Source: Micromonospora sp. Llam0
GTDB lineage: Bacteria; Actinomycetota; Actinomycetes; Mycobacteriales; Micromonosporaceae
Assembly (NCBI RefSeq): GCF_003751085.1
Contig: NZ_RJJY01000001.1
Coordinates: forward strand, 1,054,001 to 1,118,000
Direction: 5' to 3'
DNA length: 64,000 nt
Shown: positions 24,465-33,223 of the stretch, piece after piece
Position numbering within the stretch: position 1 is the stretch's first letter
Layout: every line of letters begins with the position of its first letter
Made by a program: the position numbers and the translations under genes
The notes under the pieces: generated by a model
Database searches by the model: none
What the model was told of the DNA's origin: nothing
What the model saw: the letters and a program-made list of their open reading frames with translations, nothing else

Positions 24465-25636
24465 GTGTGGCGGTGGGGCGTCGGGTCGCCCTGTGGCGGG
24501 TGCGGCGGCGGATGACGCAGCAGGTGTTCGCCGATCGGATCGGCCGGTCGAAGAGCTGGGTGGAGAAGGTGGAGCGTGGTGTCCGGCGGTTGGACCGGTT
24601 TTCGTTGATCCGGCAGGTCGCCGAGGTGTTGCGGGTGGATCCGGCGGAGTTGATCGGCCCGGACCGGCCATCGGAGGCCGGTGGGGCGGTCGGCGGGGTG
24701 GCGGCGGTCCGGGCGGCGCTGGCCAGCTACGGCGTGTTCACCGCCGTCGAGAGCGGACCGGCGGGGGAGCAGGAGGTGACGCGGCGGGTGGAGCATGCGT
24801 GGTTGACGTACCAGCACGGGGACTATCCCCGGCTGCTGCGGATGACGCCGGAGCTGTTGGACGCCGCCCGCCGGTTGCACGCCGCCCGGCCTGGGCCGGG
24901 GGCGGAGTTGTTGGTGCGGGCGTACCGGATTATCGCGCTCGTGCTGGTCAAGGTCGGCGAACCCGAGCTGGCCTGGTTGGCGGCCGATCGGGCGCTTGCC
25001 ACCGCCGGCAGCGATTCGGTGCTGGCCGGGTCGGCGGCGGTGCCGCTCGGGCAGGCGCTGCGCGGGTTGGGCCAGGACCGGTTGGCGATGACGACGACGG
25101 TCGCCGCCGCCGACCGCATCGCGGCGGCATCGGTCGAGTGCGGCACGGTGTACGGGACGTTGCTGCTGCAGGCCGGGTTGGCCGCCGCCGGCTGCGGCGA
25201 AACCCGCAGCGTCGACGAGCTGCTCGGCCGAGCCGCTGACGTCGCTGGCCGGATCGGCGACGGGCTGGACTACCGGCAGGCGAGTTTCGGCCCGGCGGCC
25301 GTCGACTGCGCCCGGGTGACGGCGGCCGTCGACCTCGGGGACGCCACCGACGCTGTCAACCGACACGCCACGATCGTCCGTCACGACGGCTGGCTACGGC
25401 TGCCGGCGGAGCATCGGGCGGCGTACCTGGTGGACACGGCGCGGGCGTACCTCGACGTCGCTGACTTCACCGGGGCAGGACGTTGGCTCGTCGAGGCGGA
25501 CCGCGTCGCACCGGCTGAGATCCGCTGCCGGCCCTCCGCCCGTACCCTCGTGGCTGAGATCGCCCGGTGCGGGCCGGACGCTGCCGGCGTCGCCCGGCTG
25601 GCGACGGCGATCGGGCTGACGACCGGCACCTCATGA
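24461..25636 (+). CDS. XRE-family regulator with helical-repeat sensor region
   Basis: 391 residues. The HTH reads RRVALWRVRRRMTQQVFADR, then SWVEKVERGVRRLDR. The rest is TPR-like (AYRIIALVLVKVGEPELAWL; AVPLGQALRGLGQDRLAM). I start it at the GTG of the GTGA overlap at 24461, since the HTH begins within five residues. It closes the three-gene operon and converges on the MOSC gene, with a large shared hairpin between them. Confidence 0.82.
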   Translation: MSVAVGRRVALWRVRRRMTQQVFADRIGRSKSWVEKVERGVRRLDRFSLIRQVAEVLRVDPAELIGPDRPSEAGGAVGGVAAVRAALASYGVFTAVESGPAGEQEVTRRVEHAWLTYQHGDYPRLLRMTPELLDAARRLHAARPGPGAELLVRAYRIIALVLVKVGEPELAWLAADRALATAGSDSVLAGSAAVPLGQALRGLGQDRLAMTTTVAAADRIAAASVECGTVYGTLLLQAGLAAAGCGETRSVDELLGRAADVAGRIGDGLDYRQASFGPAAVDCARVTAAVDLGDATDAVNRHATIVRHDGWLRLPAEHRAAYLVDTARAYLDVADFTGAGRWLVEADRVAPAEIRCRPSARTLVAEIARCGPDAAGVARLATAIGLTTGTS

Positions 25637-25637
25637 C

Positions 25638-25692
25638 GAGGGAACCTGTATGACCCTTAAACCGGCGGGTTGAGGGTCATGGAGGTTCCCTC
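25638..25692. terminator. Bidirectional terminator hairpin, 26-bp stem
   Basis: GAGGGAACCTGTATGACCCT and the next six bases pair with the sequence ending AGGGTCATGGAGGTTCCCTC around a 3-base loop: 22 Watson-Crick pairs plus two possible G-U pairs of 26. It lies between the convergent XRE and MOSC genes and covers the last twelve codons of the MOSC gene. Confidence 0.7.
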
Positions 25693-26295
25693 GGTGGCGT
25701 CGGCCGTGCCGAGTACCCGGATCTGGTCGCCGGGCCGGATGACGCCACCGACCACGACGCGGGCGTAGAGGCCACGCAGCCGGGCCTGGCGACCCTGCTC
25801 ACCCCAGACCAGTTTGTGCGCGTCGCGTCCGTAGCGGTTGGCGAACTTCGCGCACCCGGTGTGCGGTTCGGCCGTCACCTCGATGACCGCCTCGTCGCCG
25901 ACCGCCAGCCGGGTGCCGGCGGGCAGTGCGTCGGTGTGCAGGTCGAGGTCGGCGAAGAGCTGGTCGCCGGCCAGCCCCCAGTGCTGCGGGTCGTCGCCGG
26001 CGACCAGCCGGACGAACCGGGAGTTCATCACGGTGAGCTGCCGGTCCGGGTGGGCCGAACCGTCGCCGGTCGCCGAACTGCCGCGCTGCGCCCAGCCGTC
26101 GCCGACCAGCCCGTCGGTGATGTCGAGCGTCCCTTCGGCCAGCAGTTCCCGCTCGTCGACGGCCGGCCGGCGGACGACGAGGTCCAACGTGCCGGAGCCG
26201 CGTGGGGAGTGGGCCACCTCGGCGAGCCCGGCGGTGAGCTCGGCGGTGGGCAGGTGACGGGGTGCCGTGGTGTTCGTCGGGGGGTGGTGGTCCAT
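25657..26295 (-). CDS. MOSC domain protein
   Basis: 212 residues. MOSC domains carry sulfur on a Cys, as in the molybdenum-cofactor sulfurase C-terminus. The visible core runs from VHERELL-like VDERELLAEGTLD through TVMNSRFVRLVAG, DLHTDALPAG and EPHTGCAKF, with the likely active Cys, to ARVVVGGVIRPGDQIRVL. It probably handles sulfur or detoxifies N-hydroxylated compounds. The ATG at 26295 is preferred over 26340, because the extra 15 residues lack domain character. Its end lies inside the shared hairpin. Confidence 0.85.
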   Translation of the reverse strand: MDHHPPTNTTAPRHLPTAELTAGLAEVAHSPRGSGTLDLVVRRPAVDERELLAEGTLDITDGLVGDGWAQRGSSATGDGSAHPDRQLTVMNSRFVRLVAGDDPQHWGLAGDQLFADLDLHTDALPAGTRLAVGDEAVIEVTAEPHTGCAKFANRYGRDAHKLVWGEQGRQARLRGLYARVVVGGVIRPGDQIRVLGTADATEGTSMTLNPPV

Positions 26296-26389
26296 GTCCG
26301 GAGTGTGGCAGAGCGTACGCACGCAGTCGATAGGATTCACCGCACGGCCGTGACCGCCATCGATGCCAGCCGGCTCAGTGGTAGCCGGC

Positions 26390-28360
26390 TCATCGGGTGC
26401 GGTGCAGGGCCGCGTCGAGGTCGTCGAGGTGACGGGCGACCGGGCCGACGGTGAGCATGCCGCTGCCGGCCCCGGCCAACTCGCCGACGGCCGGGGCGAG
26501 TGCGGTCCGGGCGCGGCGCATCACCGTACGGTCGTCGAGGGCGATCGCGGCCCGCGCGGTGAGGCACCACAACGCCTCGGCCAGCAGATCACGCGGTGGG
26601 TCCGGGGTCTGCCGCAGCGCCGTCGCGGCCTCGGCCGGCCGGTCCCCGGCCAGCAGCAGGAGCGGGCGCGTCCACGGTCGGTAGGGACCCCAGTCGGTGT
26701 CGTCGTCGAAGCGGATCGCCCCGCCTCGCCAGACCCGCAGGCACAGCAGCGCCAGCGGGAGCAGGCCATGCTCGACGCCGGGCATGCCGGCGGTGGCGAG
26801 CCGCGCCGCCGCGTCGCGGTAGGCGGCCTCGGCGGCGGCCGACGACGACCCGGTCGCGGCCAGCCGCAGCGCCCGGTACCACCCGGTGAACACCCCGACC
26901 AGCGGTCGGTCGTGTCGCTGCCCGAGCCGGTCCGCGGCGGTGGCGTGCTGGTCGGCGGCGGCGAAGTCGGCGAGCCCGCCGCGGGCCTGCAACCGGACGA
27001 GATGACCGAGGATCTCGTACGTCGCGAGACCGTGCCGGGTGCAGAGCGTGACCAGCTCGGCGCCGATCTCGTCCCGTTCGGTGGCCAGGCCGGTCCGGTG
27101 GAAGGTCTGCATGAACACGCCGTTGAGCGCGAACGCCAGCAGGGCCGGGTCGCCCAGCCGGCGCGCGATCCGCTCCGCCTGCCGGGCCGCCTCGGGTCCG
27201 CGTGCCGCATGCGTACCGCGTGACTCCACCGCGACCGTGGCCAGCAGCCGGGCCCGGGTGGCGTCGGACAGGCCGGGGCCAGCGGCGGCCAGGGCCCGTT
27301 CGGCGGCCGCGACGATCTGCGCCGCCTGCGCCGGGTCGTCCGAGCGGGGCCAGATCGCGGGTACGTCGTACCCGCCGATCACCTGGGCGGTGAGCTCGGG
27401 ATCGGCCAACTGTTCAGCCACGGTGATGGTGGTGATCCGCTGCCGCCGCGCCGCTTCGAGGCCGCTGGCCCCGGTCACGGCGAGGCTGCGCAGCAGGCCG
27501 ACCGTCGACTCCAGCCGGGTCCCGGAATCGGCCGGCACGGCACGGTCGTACGCCGCCGTGGCCTCCGCCCAGAGCCGTTCGGGTGCGGTCGGACCGGGAC
27601 CGTCGTCGACCCGTTCGGTCTGGCGCAGGATGTCGGCTTCCAGCTGTCGCAGCCGAGGCCCGGGGTCGATGCCGAGCTCGTCCAGCAGTAGCCGGCGGGC
27701 CCGGCGCAGGACCGCGAGGGCGTCGCCCTGGCGGCCGGCCCGGTACAGGGCGAGTGCCAGCAGTCGCCACGCCTCCTCCCGCCACGGATGCCCGGCGACG
27801 TGGGCGTCGAGATCAGGTACGGCCTCGGCGGCCCGCCCCAGGCCCAGCAGCGCCTCGGCCCGCTGCTCGACGGCGTTGAGCCGGAGCTGGTCGAGACGGG
27901 AACGCTCGACCTGCGCCCACGGTTCGTCGTCGAAACCGGCGTACGCCGGCCCGCGCCACCAGGTCAGGGCCCGGTCGAGCTGATCGAGCGCCGGGTGCGG
28001 GGCAGCGGTGGACGCGGTAGCGACCGTGTTCTCGAACCGCCAGGCGTCGACCGCGTCCGGCGCCGGCCGCAGCGCGTACCCCGAGCCCTCGGTGACCAGC
28101 AGCCGAGCCGGCTGACGTGGTGGCCGGTGCGGCTCCAGCGCGCGCCGCAGCGCCGCGACGAAGGTTCGTACGGCGCTCACCGCGCCCGGGGCGGGCTCCG
28201 GCCACAGGTCTTCGACGAGACGGTCGACCGGGACGACCCGGCCCCGGGCGACGACGAGCCGGGCGAGCACCGCCCGGTGCTTCGGCCCTTTCAGGTCGAT
28301 CGGCGCGCCGACGTCGTCCCAGGCGACGACCGGGCCGAGAACACCGAAGCTGACCTGCAC
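26390..28360 (-). CDS. BTAD-domain (AfsR/SARP-like) transcriptional regulator
   Basis: 656 residues. An OmpR-like winged helix occupies residues 1-95 (FGVLGPVVAWDD; KHRAVLARLVVARGRVVPVDRL; VSAVRTFVAALRRAL). The bacterial transcriptional activation domain follows to about 250 (LRLNAVEQRAEALLGLGRA; PWREEAWRLLALALYRAGRQ; DELGIDPGPRLRQLEADIL). The rest is TPR-like with no NB-ARC ATPase, so it is intermediate between SARP and AfsR. GTG start at 28360. It diverges from the alpha/beta hydrolase at 28465, a likely target. Confidence 0.85.
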   Translation of the reverse strand: MQVSFGVLGPVVAWDDVGAPIDLKGPKHRAVLARLVVARGRVVPVDRLVEDLWPEPAPGAVSAVRTFVAALRRALEPHRPPRQPARLLVTEGSGYALRPAPDAVDAWRFENTVATASTAAPHPALDQLDRALTWWRGPAYAGFDDEPWAQVERSRLDQLRLNAVEQRAEALLGLGRAAEAVPDLDAHVAGHPWREEAWRLLALALYRAGRQGDALAVLRRARRLLLDELGIDPGPRLRQLEADILRQTERVDDGPGPTAPERLWAEATAAYDRAVPADSGTRLESTVGLLRSLAVTGASGLEAARRQRITTITVAEQLADPELTAQVIGGYDVPAIWPRSDDPAQAAQIVAAAERALAAAGPGLSDATRARLLATVAVESRGTHAARGPEAARQAERIARRLGDPALLAFALNGVFMQTFHRTGLATERDEIGAELVTLCTRHGLATYEILGHLVRLQARGGLADFAAADQHATAADRLGQRHDRPLVGVFTGWYRALRLAATGSSSAAAEAAYRDAAARLATAGMPGVEHGLLPLALLCLRVWRGGAIRFDDDTDWGPYRPWTRPLLLLAGDRPAEAATALRQTPDPPRDLLAEALWCLTARAAIALDDRTVMRRARTALAPAVGELAGAGSGMLTVGPVARHLDDLDAALHRTR

Positions 28361-28464
28361 TGATCGGACCGCCCTTCTGCGTCTGCGCTCAACGTATCGC
28401 GCTCATCGGTTGCTCATCCGCGCCCGGCACGCTGGATTCCGGCACCGACCAGAAAGGGACAATC

Positions 28465-29343
28465 ATGACATTCGCCATCCCTGGCTTCGACTACCAGCGG
28501 GTCGCGGTCGACGACGACGTGGCCCTGAACGTGGCGGTCGGCGGCACCGGCCGTCCGATCGTGCTGCTGCACGGCTTTCCGCAGACCCACGCCATGTGGC
28601 GCCACGTCGCCGTCGACCTGGCCGCCGACCACACGGTGATCGCGCCTGACCTGCGCGGCTACGGCGCGAGTGACAAACCCGAGGCGGTCGACCGGGACAC
28701 GTATTCGAAGCGGACCATGGCCGCCGACATCGTCGCTCTCGCCGGCGAGCTCGGCCACGAACGCTTCGCGTTGGCCGGACACGACCGTGGCGCCCTGGTC
28801 GCCATCCGCGCCGGCCTGGACCATCCCACCCGGATTAGCCACCTCGCCTCGCTCGACGTGCTGCCGACCCTGGACATGTGGGACGTACTGCACGGCTCCA
28901 CCGCAGCGGTCGCGTTCCACCTGTACCTGATGGCCCAGCCGCCCGGCCTGCCCGAGCAGATGATCGGCGCCAGCGCGGACGCCTTCTTCGGGTACTTCCT
29001 CGATTTGTGGACCCGCGACCCGCAGGCCATCCCCGCTGAGCTGCGGGCGGAGTACCTGCGGGCCTCGCGCGAGGCGGTCGCCTCGATCGTCGCCGACTAC
29101 CGGGCCTCGGCCGGCATCGACATCGAACACGACCAGGCCGACCGGGCGGCCGGCAACCGGTTGGTCATGCCGGTCACCGTCGTGCAGCAGGACTGGGGCG
29201 CCGCACTGGGGTTCGACGCGGCGGCGCTGTGGCGTACCTGGGCCGACAACCTGGAGCACCGCACCACCTCGGCCGGACACTTCATGGCCGAGGAGGCACC
29301 GGAGGAGATCATCAAGGTGCTGCGCTCCCTGCTTGAGCGCTAG
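28465..29343 (+). CDS. Alpha/beta hydrolase of the haloacetate dehalogenase / epoxide hydrolase group
   Basis: 292 residues. LLHGFPQTHAMW is the oxyanion-hole HGFP motif. The nucleophile elbow GHDRGAL has Asp107, so the enzyme uses an Asp nucleophile like dehalogenases and epoxide hydrolases. The catalytic His is in SAGHFMAEE. Fluoroacetate dehalogenases (from memory) bind the carboxylate with Arg at the position of Leu111 here and the halide with a Trp after His; this protein has FHLYL there. Dehalogenation of haloacetate is therefore doubtful. GAAAGGGAC supports the ATG. Divergent from the BTAD regulator. Confidence 0.85.
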   Translation: MTFAIPGFDYQRVAVDDDVALNVAVGGTGRPIVLLHGFPQTHAMWRHVAVDLAADHTVIAPDLRGYGASDKPEAVDRDTYSKRTMAADIVALAGELGHERFALAGHDRGALVAIRAGLDHPTRISHLASLDVLPTLDMWDVLHGSTAAVAFHLYLMAQPPGLPEQMIGASADAFFGYFLDLWTRDPQAIPAELRAEYLRASREAVASIVADYRASAGIDIEHDQADRAAGNRLVMPVTVVQQDWGAALGFDAAALWRTWADNLEHRTTSAGHFMAEEAPEEIIKVLRSLLER

Positions 29344-29394
29344 CGCTGCTCAGGTGCCGGTGTCGCTCAGCGCCGCTCATGCGTCGGCGCCGCG

Positions 29395-29436
29395 CCGCTG
29401 GCCCGGCCCCGGGACGGGTCGGGGCCGGGCCAGCGG
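29395..29436. terminator. Bidirectional terminator, perfect 16-bp stem
   Basis: CCGCTGGCCCGGCCCC pairs perfectly with GGGGCCGGGCCAGCGG across a 10-base loop. It lies between the convergent hydrolase and CE1-CBM2 genes. Confidence 0.8.
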
Positions 29437-29440
29437 TGGT

Positions 29441-30790
29441 TCAGTTGGCGGAGCAGGTGGGGGTCATGCCGGTTCCGCTGCCGTTGCCCTGGAAGCCGAA
29501 TTCGGTGACCTGGCCGGGGTTGAGCTGGCCGTTGTAGCTGACGTTGGTGAACCGGACGGTGCCGGTGCTACCACTGGCGCTGGCGTTCCAGGTGTTGGTG
29601 ACGCTGGCGCCGCCGGGCAGGGTCATCGTGACGGTCCACCCGTTGGTGCCGGCGGAGCCGGCGGTGATCCGGACGGTGGCGACGAAGCCGCCGGTCCAGG
29701 AGTTCAGCGAGACGGTCGCGGTGCAGCCGCCGTTGCCGGGCGGCGGCGTGGTCGGGCCCGGCGGCGGCGTGGTGGGGCCGGGCGGGGGAGTGGTCGGGCC
29801 GGGTGGCGGCGTCGTCGGGTTCGGTTGGCCGCCCTGGAACTGGGAGAAGAACTGCCAGATCTCACCCTTGGTCCAGGTGTTGACGCCGCTTTCGGTGTAG
29901 GTGCCGTCGACCGGGCCCGGGGTGTGGCCGTTGTCGTACGCGGCCCACTGCACCGGGTACCCGGAGCGGCAGCCCGGGTAGGCGGTGGTGATGTGCGCCC
30001 GGCTGCCCTGCCCGGGTTCCCGAGGGCTCTGCTGCGTGCAGCCGTTGTTGCGGACGAACGTGTCGCGCAGTGACCGTCCCATGGAGATCGGCAGGACGTT
30101 GTCGGTGATGCCGTGCAGTCCGAAGTACGCGACCGGCTGGGTGCCACCGCTGCACCCGCTGATCAGCCCGCCGGAGATGACCGCCACGGCCCGGATCTCG
30201 TTCGGCCGGGCGCAGGCGAGCGCATAGCTCATCCCGCCGCCCCAGCTGAAGCCGAGGGCGAAGCGCTGGGTGGTGTCCACGCAGAGGTCGCTCTCGATCC
30301 GCTGGACCATGTCGTCGAAGAAGGTGACGTCCTGGCCACCGGGGTTCGCCCAGCCGTTGTCGATCCCCTGCGGGGCGACCAGGATCGCGCTGTTGTTCGA
30401 CAGTTGCTGCTGGCCGTAGTACGCCCAGGCGGCGCCGCTGCTGCCACCTGAGTTGACGTCGTTGGCGGTGCCGCCGCGCCAGTGGTAGGCGATGATCAGC
30501 CGGTACTGGCGGGTGTTGTCGTAGTTGGCGGGCAGCCGCAGGATGAAGCTGCGACTGCGGCCGCTGCTCTGGACCGTGTGGGTGCCGTTGCCCAGCGTCG
30601 GGTTTCGGCCGCATCCGGCGCTCGCTGCGGCGATGCCGACGCCGGCGGCCGACACGGCACCTGAGTCCTGGGCTGAACCGGTGTCGCTGGGCTCGGCGCT
30701 GGCGGAACCGCCGAGTGCCACGCCGCCTGCGGTGATCGCGAGTAGCGCCGCGAGGAGCAGAGGTCCGGAGAAGGCCCGGCTTCTTGACAT
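29441..30790 (-). CDS. Secreted CE1-type esterase (feruloyl/acetylxylan esterase or PHB-depolymerase-like) with CBM2
   Basis: 449 residues. A signal peptide (about 1-32, SGPLLLAALLAITAGGVALGG) precedes a mature start rich in Ser and Gly. The esterase domain (residues ~60-320) has the nucleophile in GFSWGGGMSYALA, preceded by RLIIAYHWRGG; the His near HTPGPVDG. A linker of four PTTPPPG repeats leads to a C-terminal CBM2 (CTATVSLNSWTGGFVATVRI, with Trp residues, ending MTPTCSAN). It should cleave acyl or feruloyl groups from plant polysaccharide outside the cell. GAAGGGAG supports the ATG at 30790. A probable operator lies 200 bases upstream. Confidence 0.9.
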   Translation of the reverse strand: MSRSRAFSGPLLLAALLAITAGGVALGGSASAEPSDTGSAQDSGAVSAAGVGIAAASAGCGRNPTLGNGTHTVQSSGRSRSFILRLPANYDNTRQYRLIIAYHWRGGTANDVNSGGSSGAAWAYYGQQQLSNNSAILVAPQGIDNGWANPGGQDVTFFDDMVQRIESDLCVDTTQRFALGFSWGGGMSYALACARPNEIRAVAVISGGLISGCSGGTQPVAYFGLHGITDNVLPISMGRSLRDTFVRNNGCTQQSPREPGQGSRAHITTAYPGCRSGYPVQWAAYDNGHTPGPVDGTYTESGVNTWTKGEIWQFFSQFQGGQPNPTTPPPGPTTPPPGPTTPPPGPTTPPPGNGGCTATVSLNSWTGGFVATVRITAGSAGTNGWTVTMTLPGGASVTNTWNASASGSTGTVRFTNVSYNGQLNPGQVTEFGFQGNGSGTGMTPTCSAN

Positions 30791-30988
30791 CGCAACTCCC
30801 TTCTGATTTCTTGCCAGGCCGGGGTGGATATGGGCGCCGGGAACGGGCGGCACCCCACAGTCCGGCTTGGGCACATTTCGATCGGGTACGGATTTCGCCC
30901 ATGACGAGTGGGCAGGCTTGCACGCGAGCGTGGTGCTGCGGCGGACTCGCCCGGTGAGTCGCCGGCGCCGACCCTCGTAGGCATCGAT

Positions 30989-31002
30989 TGTGATCGATAA
31001 CA
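30989..31002. promoter_or_regulatory. Probable sugar-regulator operator (TGTGATCGATAACA)
   Basis: TGTGATCGATAACA is a 14-bp near-palindrome (12 of 14 positions symmetric, core ATCGAT). Such ATCGAT-centred sites are typical of LacI-family repressors of polysaccharide genes in actinomycetes. It lies upstream of the minus-strand esterase start. Confidence 0.45.
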
Positions 31003-31118
31003 TGGTGGCCGTCAAGTCGTGCCGACCGGGTCGGCCCAAGACGGTGGCTCACCGGCCGCCCGCCTGCCCGAGACGTTTGGTCCGTCGGTGGAGTCGGTGT
31101 GAGCGGTAACAGCTGCTA

Positions 31119-31132
31119 CTGTTCTAGAACAG
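31119..31132. promoter_or_regulatory. Perfect palindrome CTGTTCTAGAACAG upstream of trpB
   Basis: A 14-bp perfect palindrome located 65 bases before the trpB GTG. Outer arms CAGCT (31110) and AGCTG (31148) extend the symmetry loosely. CTAGA-centred sites suit HutC-type GntR repressors, and such a gene closes this operon, so autoregulation is likely (inference). A TTATAG -10-like box sits at 31142-31147. Confidence 0.55.
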
Positions 31133-31196
31133 CGTCCAGCAGTTATAGAGCTGTCGGGGCGACCCGGACGGCTGACAGACGGAGAGGTGTGGCATC

Positions 31197-32408
31197 GTGA
31201 CCGACGTACTGCAAAGGTCCAGGACCGCCGGGATGGGTGACCCCGGTCCGACCGGACGGTTCGGCCGCTACGGCGGCGGCTACGTGCCGGAGTCGCTGGT
31301 CGAGACCTGCCGGCGGGTGGAGGAGGCGTTCCGGCAGGCATGGTCGGACCCGGGTTTCCGGGACAGCCTCACCCGCCTGCTGACCGTGCACGTCGGGCGA
31401 CCGACGCCGCTGACGCCGGCGCTACGCCTCTCCGCGGAACTCGGCGTCCACCTGATGCTCAAGCGGGAGGACCTGACCCATACCGGCTCCCACAAGATCA
31501 ACAACGTGCTGGGTCAGGCGCTGCTCGCCCGTCGGATGGGCCGGTCGCACCTGATCGCCGAGACCGGTGCCGGGCAGCACGGCGTCGCCACCGCCACCGC
31601 AGCGGCGCTGCTCGGCCTGCGAGCCACCGTGTTCATGGGTGAGCGGGACATCGAACGGCAGGCGCTCAACGTGTTCCGGATGCAACTGCTCGGTGCCGAC
31701 GTGGTTCCGGTCGGCACCGGCAGCCGCACTCTATCCGACGCCACCGGCGAGGCCATGCGCTACTGGGTCGGGCGTACCGACGAGGCGCACTACTGCGCCG
31801 GCTCGGTGATCGGTCCGCACCCGTATCCGTGGATGGTGCGGACCTTCCAACGGGTCATCGGCGACGAGGCGCGCGGCCAGTGCGCCCGCGAGCTGGCCAA
31901 CGCGGTGCCGGACTACGTCGTGGCCTGCGTCGGCGGTGGCTCCAACGCCGCCGGCACCTTCGCCGGTTTCGTCGACACGTCCGCCCGGCTGGTCGGGGTG
32001 GAAGCGGCCGGTGGCGCCGGCGCGGCTCTCGGCCGGGTCGGCGTCCTGCACGGATGCCGCTCCCGGTTCCTGCAGGACGACGCTGGCCAGATCGTCGAGG
32101 CGCACTCCATCGCCGCCGGACTCGACTACCCGGGCGTCGGGCCCGAGCACGCCCACCTGCGCGATCTCGGTCGCGCCCGGTACGAGACGGTGTCCGACGA
32201 CGAGGCGGCCGCCGCCGTGGTCCGGTTGGCCCGTACCGAGGGGATCGTGCCGGCACTGGAATCGGCGCACGCGCTCGCCTGGGTGGTCCGCGCGGCCGGC
32301 GCGGGTGAGTTGCCACCCGGCGCGACCGTCCTGCTCACCCTCTCCGGGCGCGGCGACAAGGACGTCTCGACGCTCAAGGACGGTCCGACCCCCGGTGACC
32401 CGGCATGA
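31197..32408 (+). CDS. trpB: Tryptophan synthase beta chain
   Basis: 403 residues, PLP-dependent, condensing indole with serine. FGRYGGGYVPESL, the Schiff-base Lys100 in HTGSHKINNVLG, the catalytic Glu in AETGAGQHGVATA, the phosphate loop GGGSNAAG and GLDYPGVGPEH are all present, so it should be active. GAGAGGTGTGG precedes the GTG. The usual trpE/D/C neighbours are absent; only trpA and a GntR gene accompany it. This suggests a second, specialised copy or an indole/tryptophan supply for a pathway outside the window (inference). Confidence 0.95.
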   Translation: MTDVLQRSRTAGMGDPGPTGRFGRYGGGYVPESLVETCRRVEEAFRQAWSDPGFRDSLTRLLTVHVGRPTPLTPALRLSAELGVHLMLKREDLTHTGSHKINNVLGQALLARRMGRSHLIAETGAGQHGVATATAAALLGLRATVFMGERDIERQALNVFRMQLLGADVVPVGTGSRTLSDATGEAMRYWVGRTDEAHYCAGSVIGPHPYPWMVRTFQRVIGDEARGQCARELANAVPDYVVACVGGGSNAAGTFAGFVDTSARLVGVEAAGGAGAALGRVGVLHGCRSRFLQDDAGQIVEAHSIAAGLDYPGVGPEHAHLRDLGRARYETVSDDEAAAAVVRLARTEGIVPALESAHALAWVVRAAGAGELPPGATVLLTLSGRGDKDVSTLKDGPTPGDPA

Positions 32409-33211
32409 CGCTTGAGAACCGGCTGCGGCGGCGCCGGGCCGCCGGGCGCAAACTGCTGATGCCGTACGTCACCGGTGGGATCACCACGACCTGGCTCGAC
32501 CAGCTGCGGGCCTTCGTCGAGGCCGGAGCCGACGCGGTCGAGGTCGGTCTGCCGTTCTCCGACCCCACCCTGGACGGTGCCACCATCCAGGAGGCGACCC
32601 ACCGGGCATTGGCGTGTGGGGCGACGACCCGGGGCATCCTCGACGACCTCGCCGGTGCCGCGACCGAGGTGCCGCTGGTTGCCAGCACCTACTACAACCT
32701 GGTCCTGCACGCCGGCTCCCAGCGGTTCTGCGCCGCGCTGCGCGACGCCGGAGTCAGCGGCCTGATCGTGCCGGACCTGCCGCTCGGCGAGGCCGACGAG
32801 TTGGCCGGGTCGGCTGCCTCCGCCGGCATCGACCTGGTCCTGCTGGCCGCGCCGACCACCCCGCCGCCCCGGTTGGCGCAGATCGCCGAGCGCAGCCGGG
32901 GCTTCGTCTACGCCGTGTCGGTGATGGGCACCACCGGCGAGCGGACCACGGTCGCCGACTCCGCCGGGGCACTTGTCGACCGGCTACGGCGTACCACGGA
33001 CCGGCCGGTCATGGTGGGATTCGGCATCTCCACTCCGGAGCACGCCGCGCACGCCGCCCGATCCGCCGACGGTGTCGTCGTCGGAGCCGCGCTGATGCGT
33101 CGGGTGCTGGACGGAGCCAGCCCGTACGATGTCGGCAGCTACCTCGCCCGGATGCGCCGCGCCGTCGACCAGGACCTGCCTCCGGGCGGTGGGCGGTGGA
33201 CCAGAGCGTGA
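32405..33211 (+). CDS. trpA: Tryptophan synthase alpha chain
   Basis: 268 residues; makes indole from indole-glycerol phosphate and passes it to TrpB. The catalytic Glu is in AVEVGLPFSDP and the Asp in TLDGATIQEA; GFVYAVSVMGTTGERT and PVMVGFGISTPEHA are the usual barrel landmarks (the normal YLVSRAGVTG segment is altered). Overlaps trpB by ATGA, so the two are coupled. Confidence 0.93.
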   Translation: MTLENRLRRRRAAGRKLLMPYVTGGITTTWLDQLRAFVEAGADAVEVGLPFSDPTLDGATIQEATHRALACGATTRGILDDLAGAATEVPLVASTYYNLVLHAGSQRFCAALRDAGVSGLIVPDLPLGEADELAGSAASAGIDLVLLAAPTTPPPRLAQIAERSRGFVYAVSVMGTTGERTTVADSAGALVDRLRRTTDRPVMVGFGISTPEHAAHAARSADGVVVGAALMRRVLDGASPYDVGSYLARMRRAVDQDLPPGGGRWTRA

Positions 33212-33223
33212 CCGAGCAGGAGC

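Noticed and set aside
23126..25384. 752-codon minus-strand frame
   Set aside because: Pro/Arg-rich, overlaps three coupled plus-strand genes with ribosome sites and HTH motifs.
29748..29820. Tandem repeat in the esterase gene
   Set aside because: Four PTTPPPG codon blocks are a normal Pro/Thr linker before a CBM2; not a separate element.
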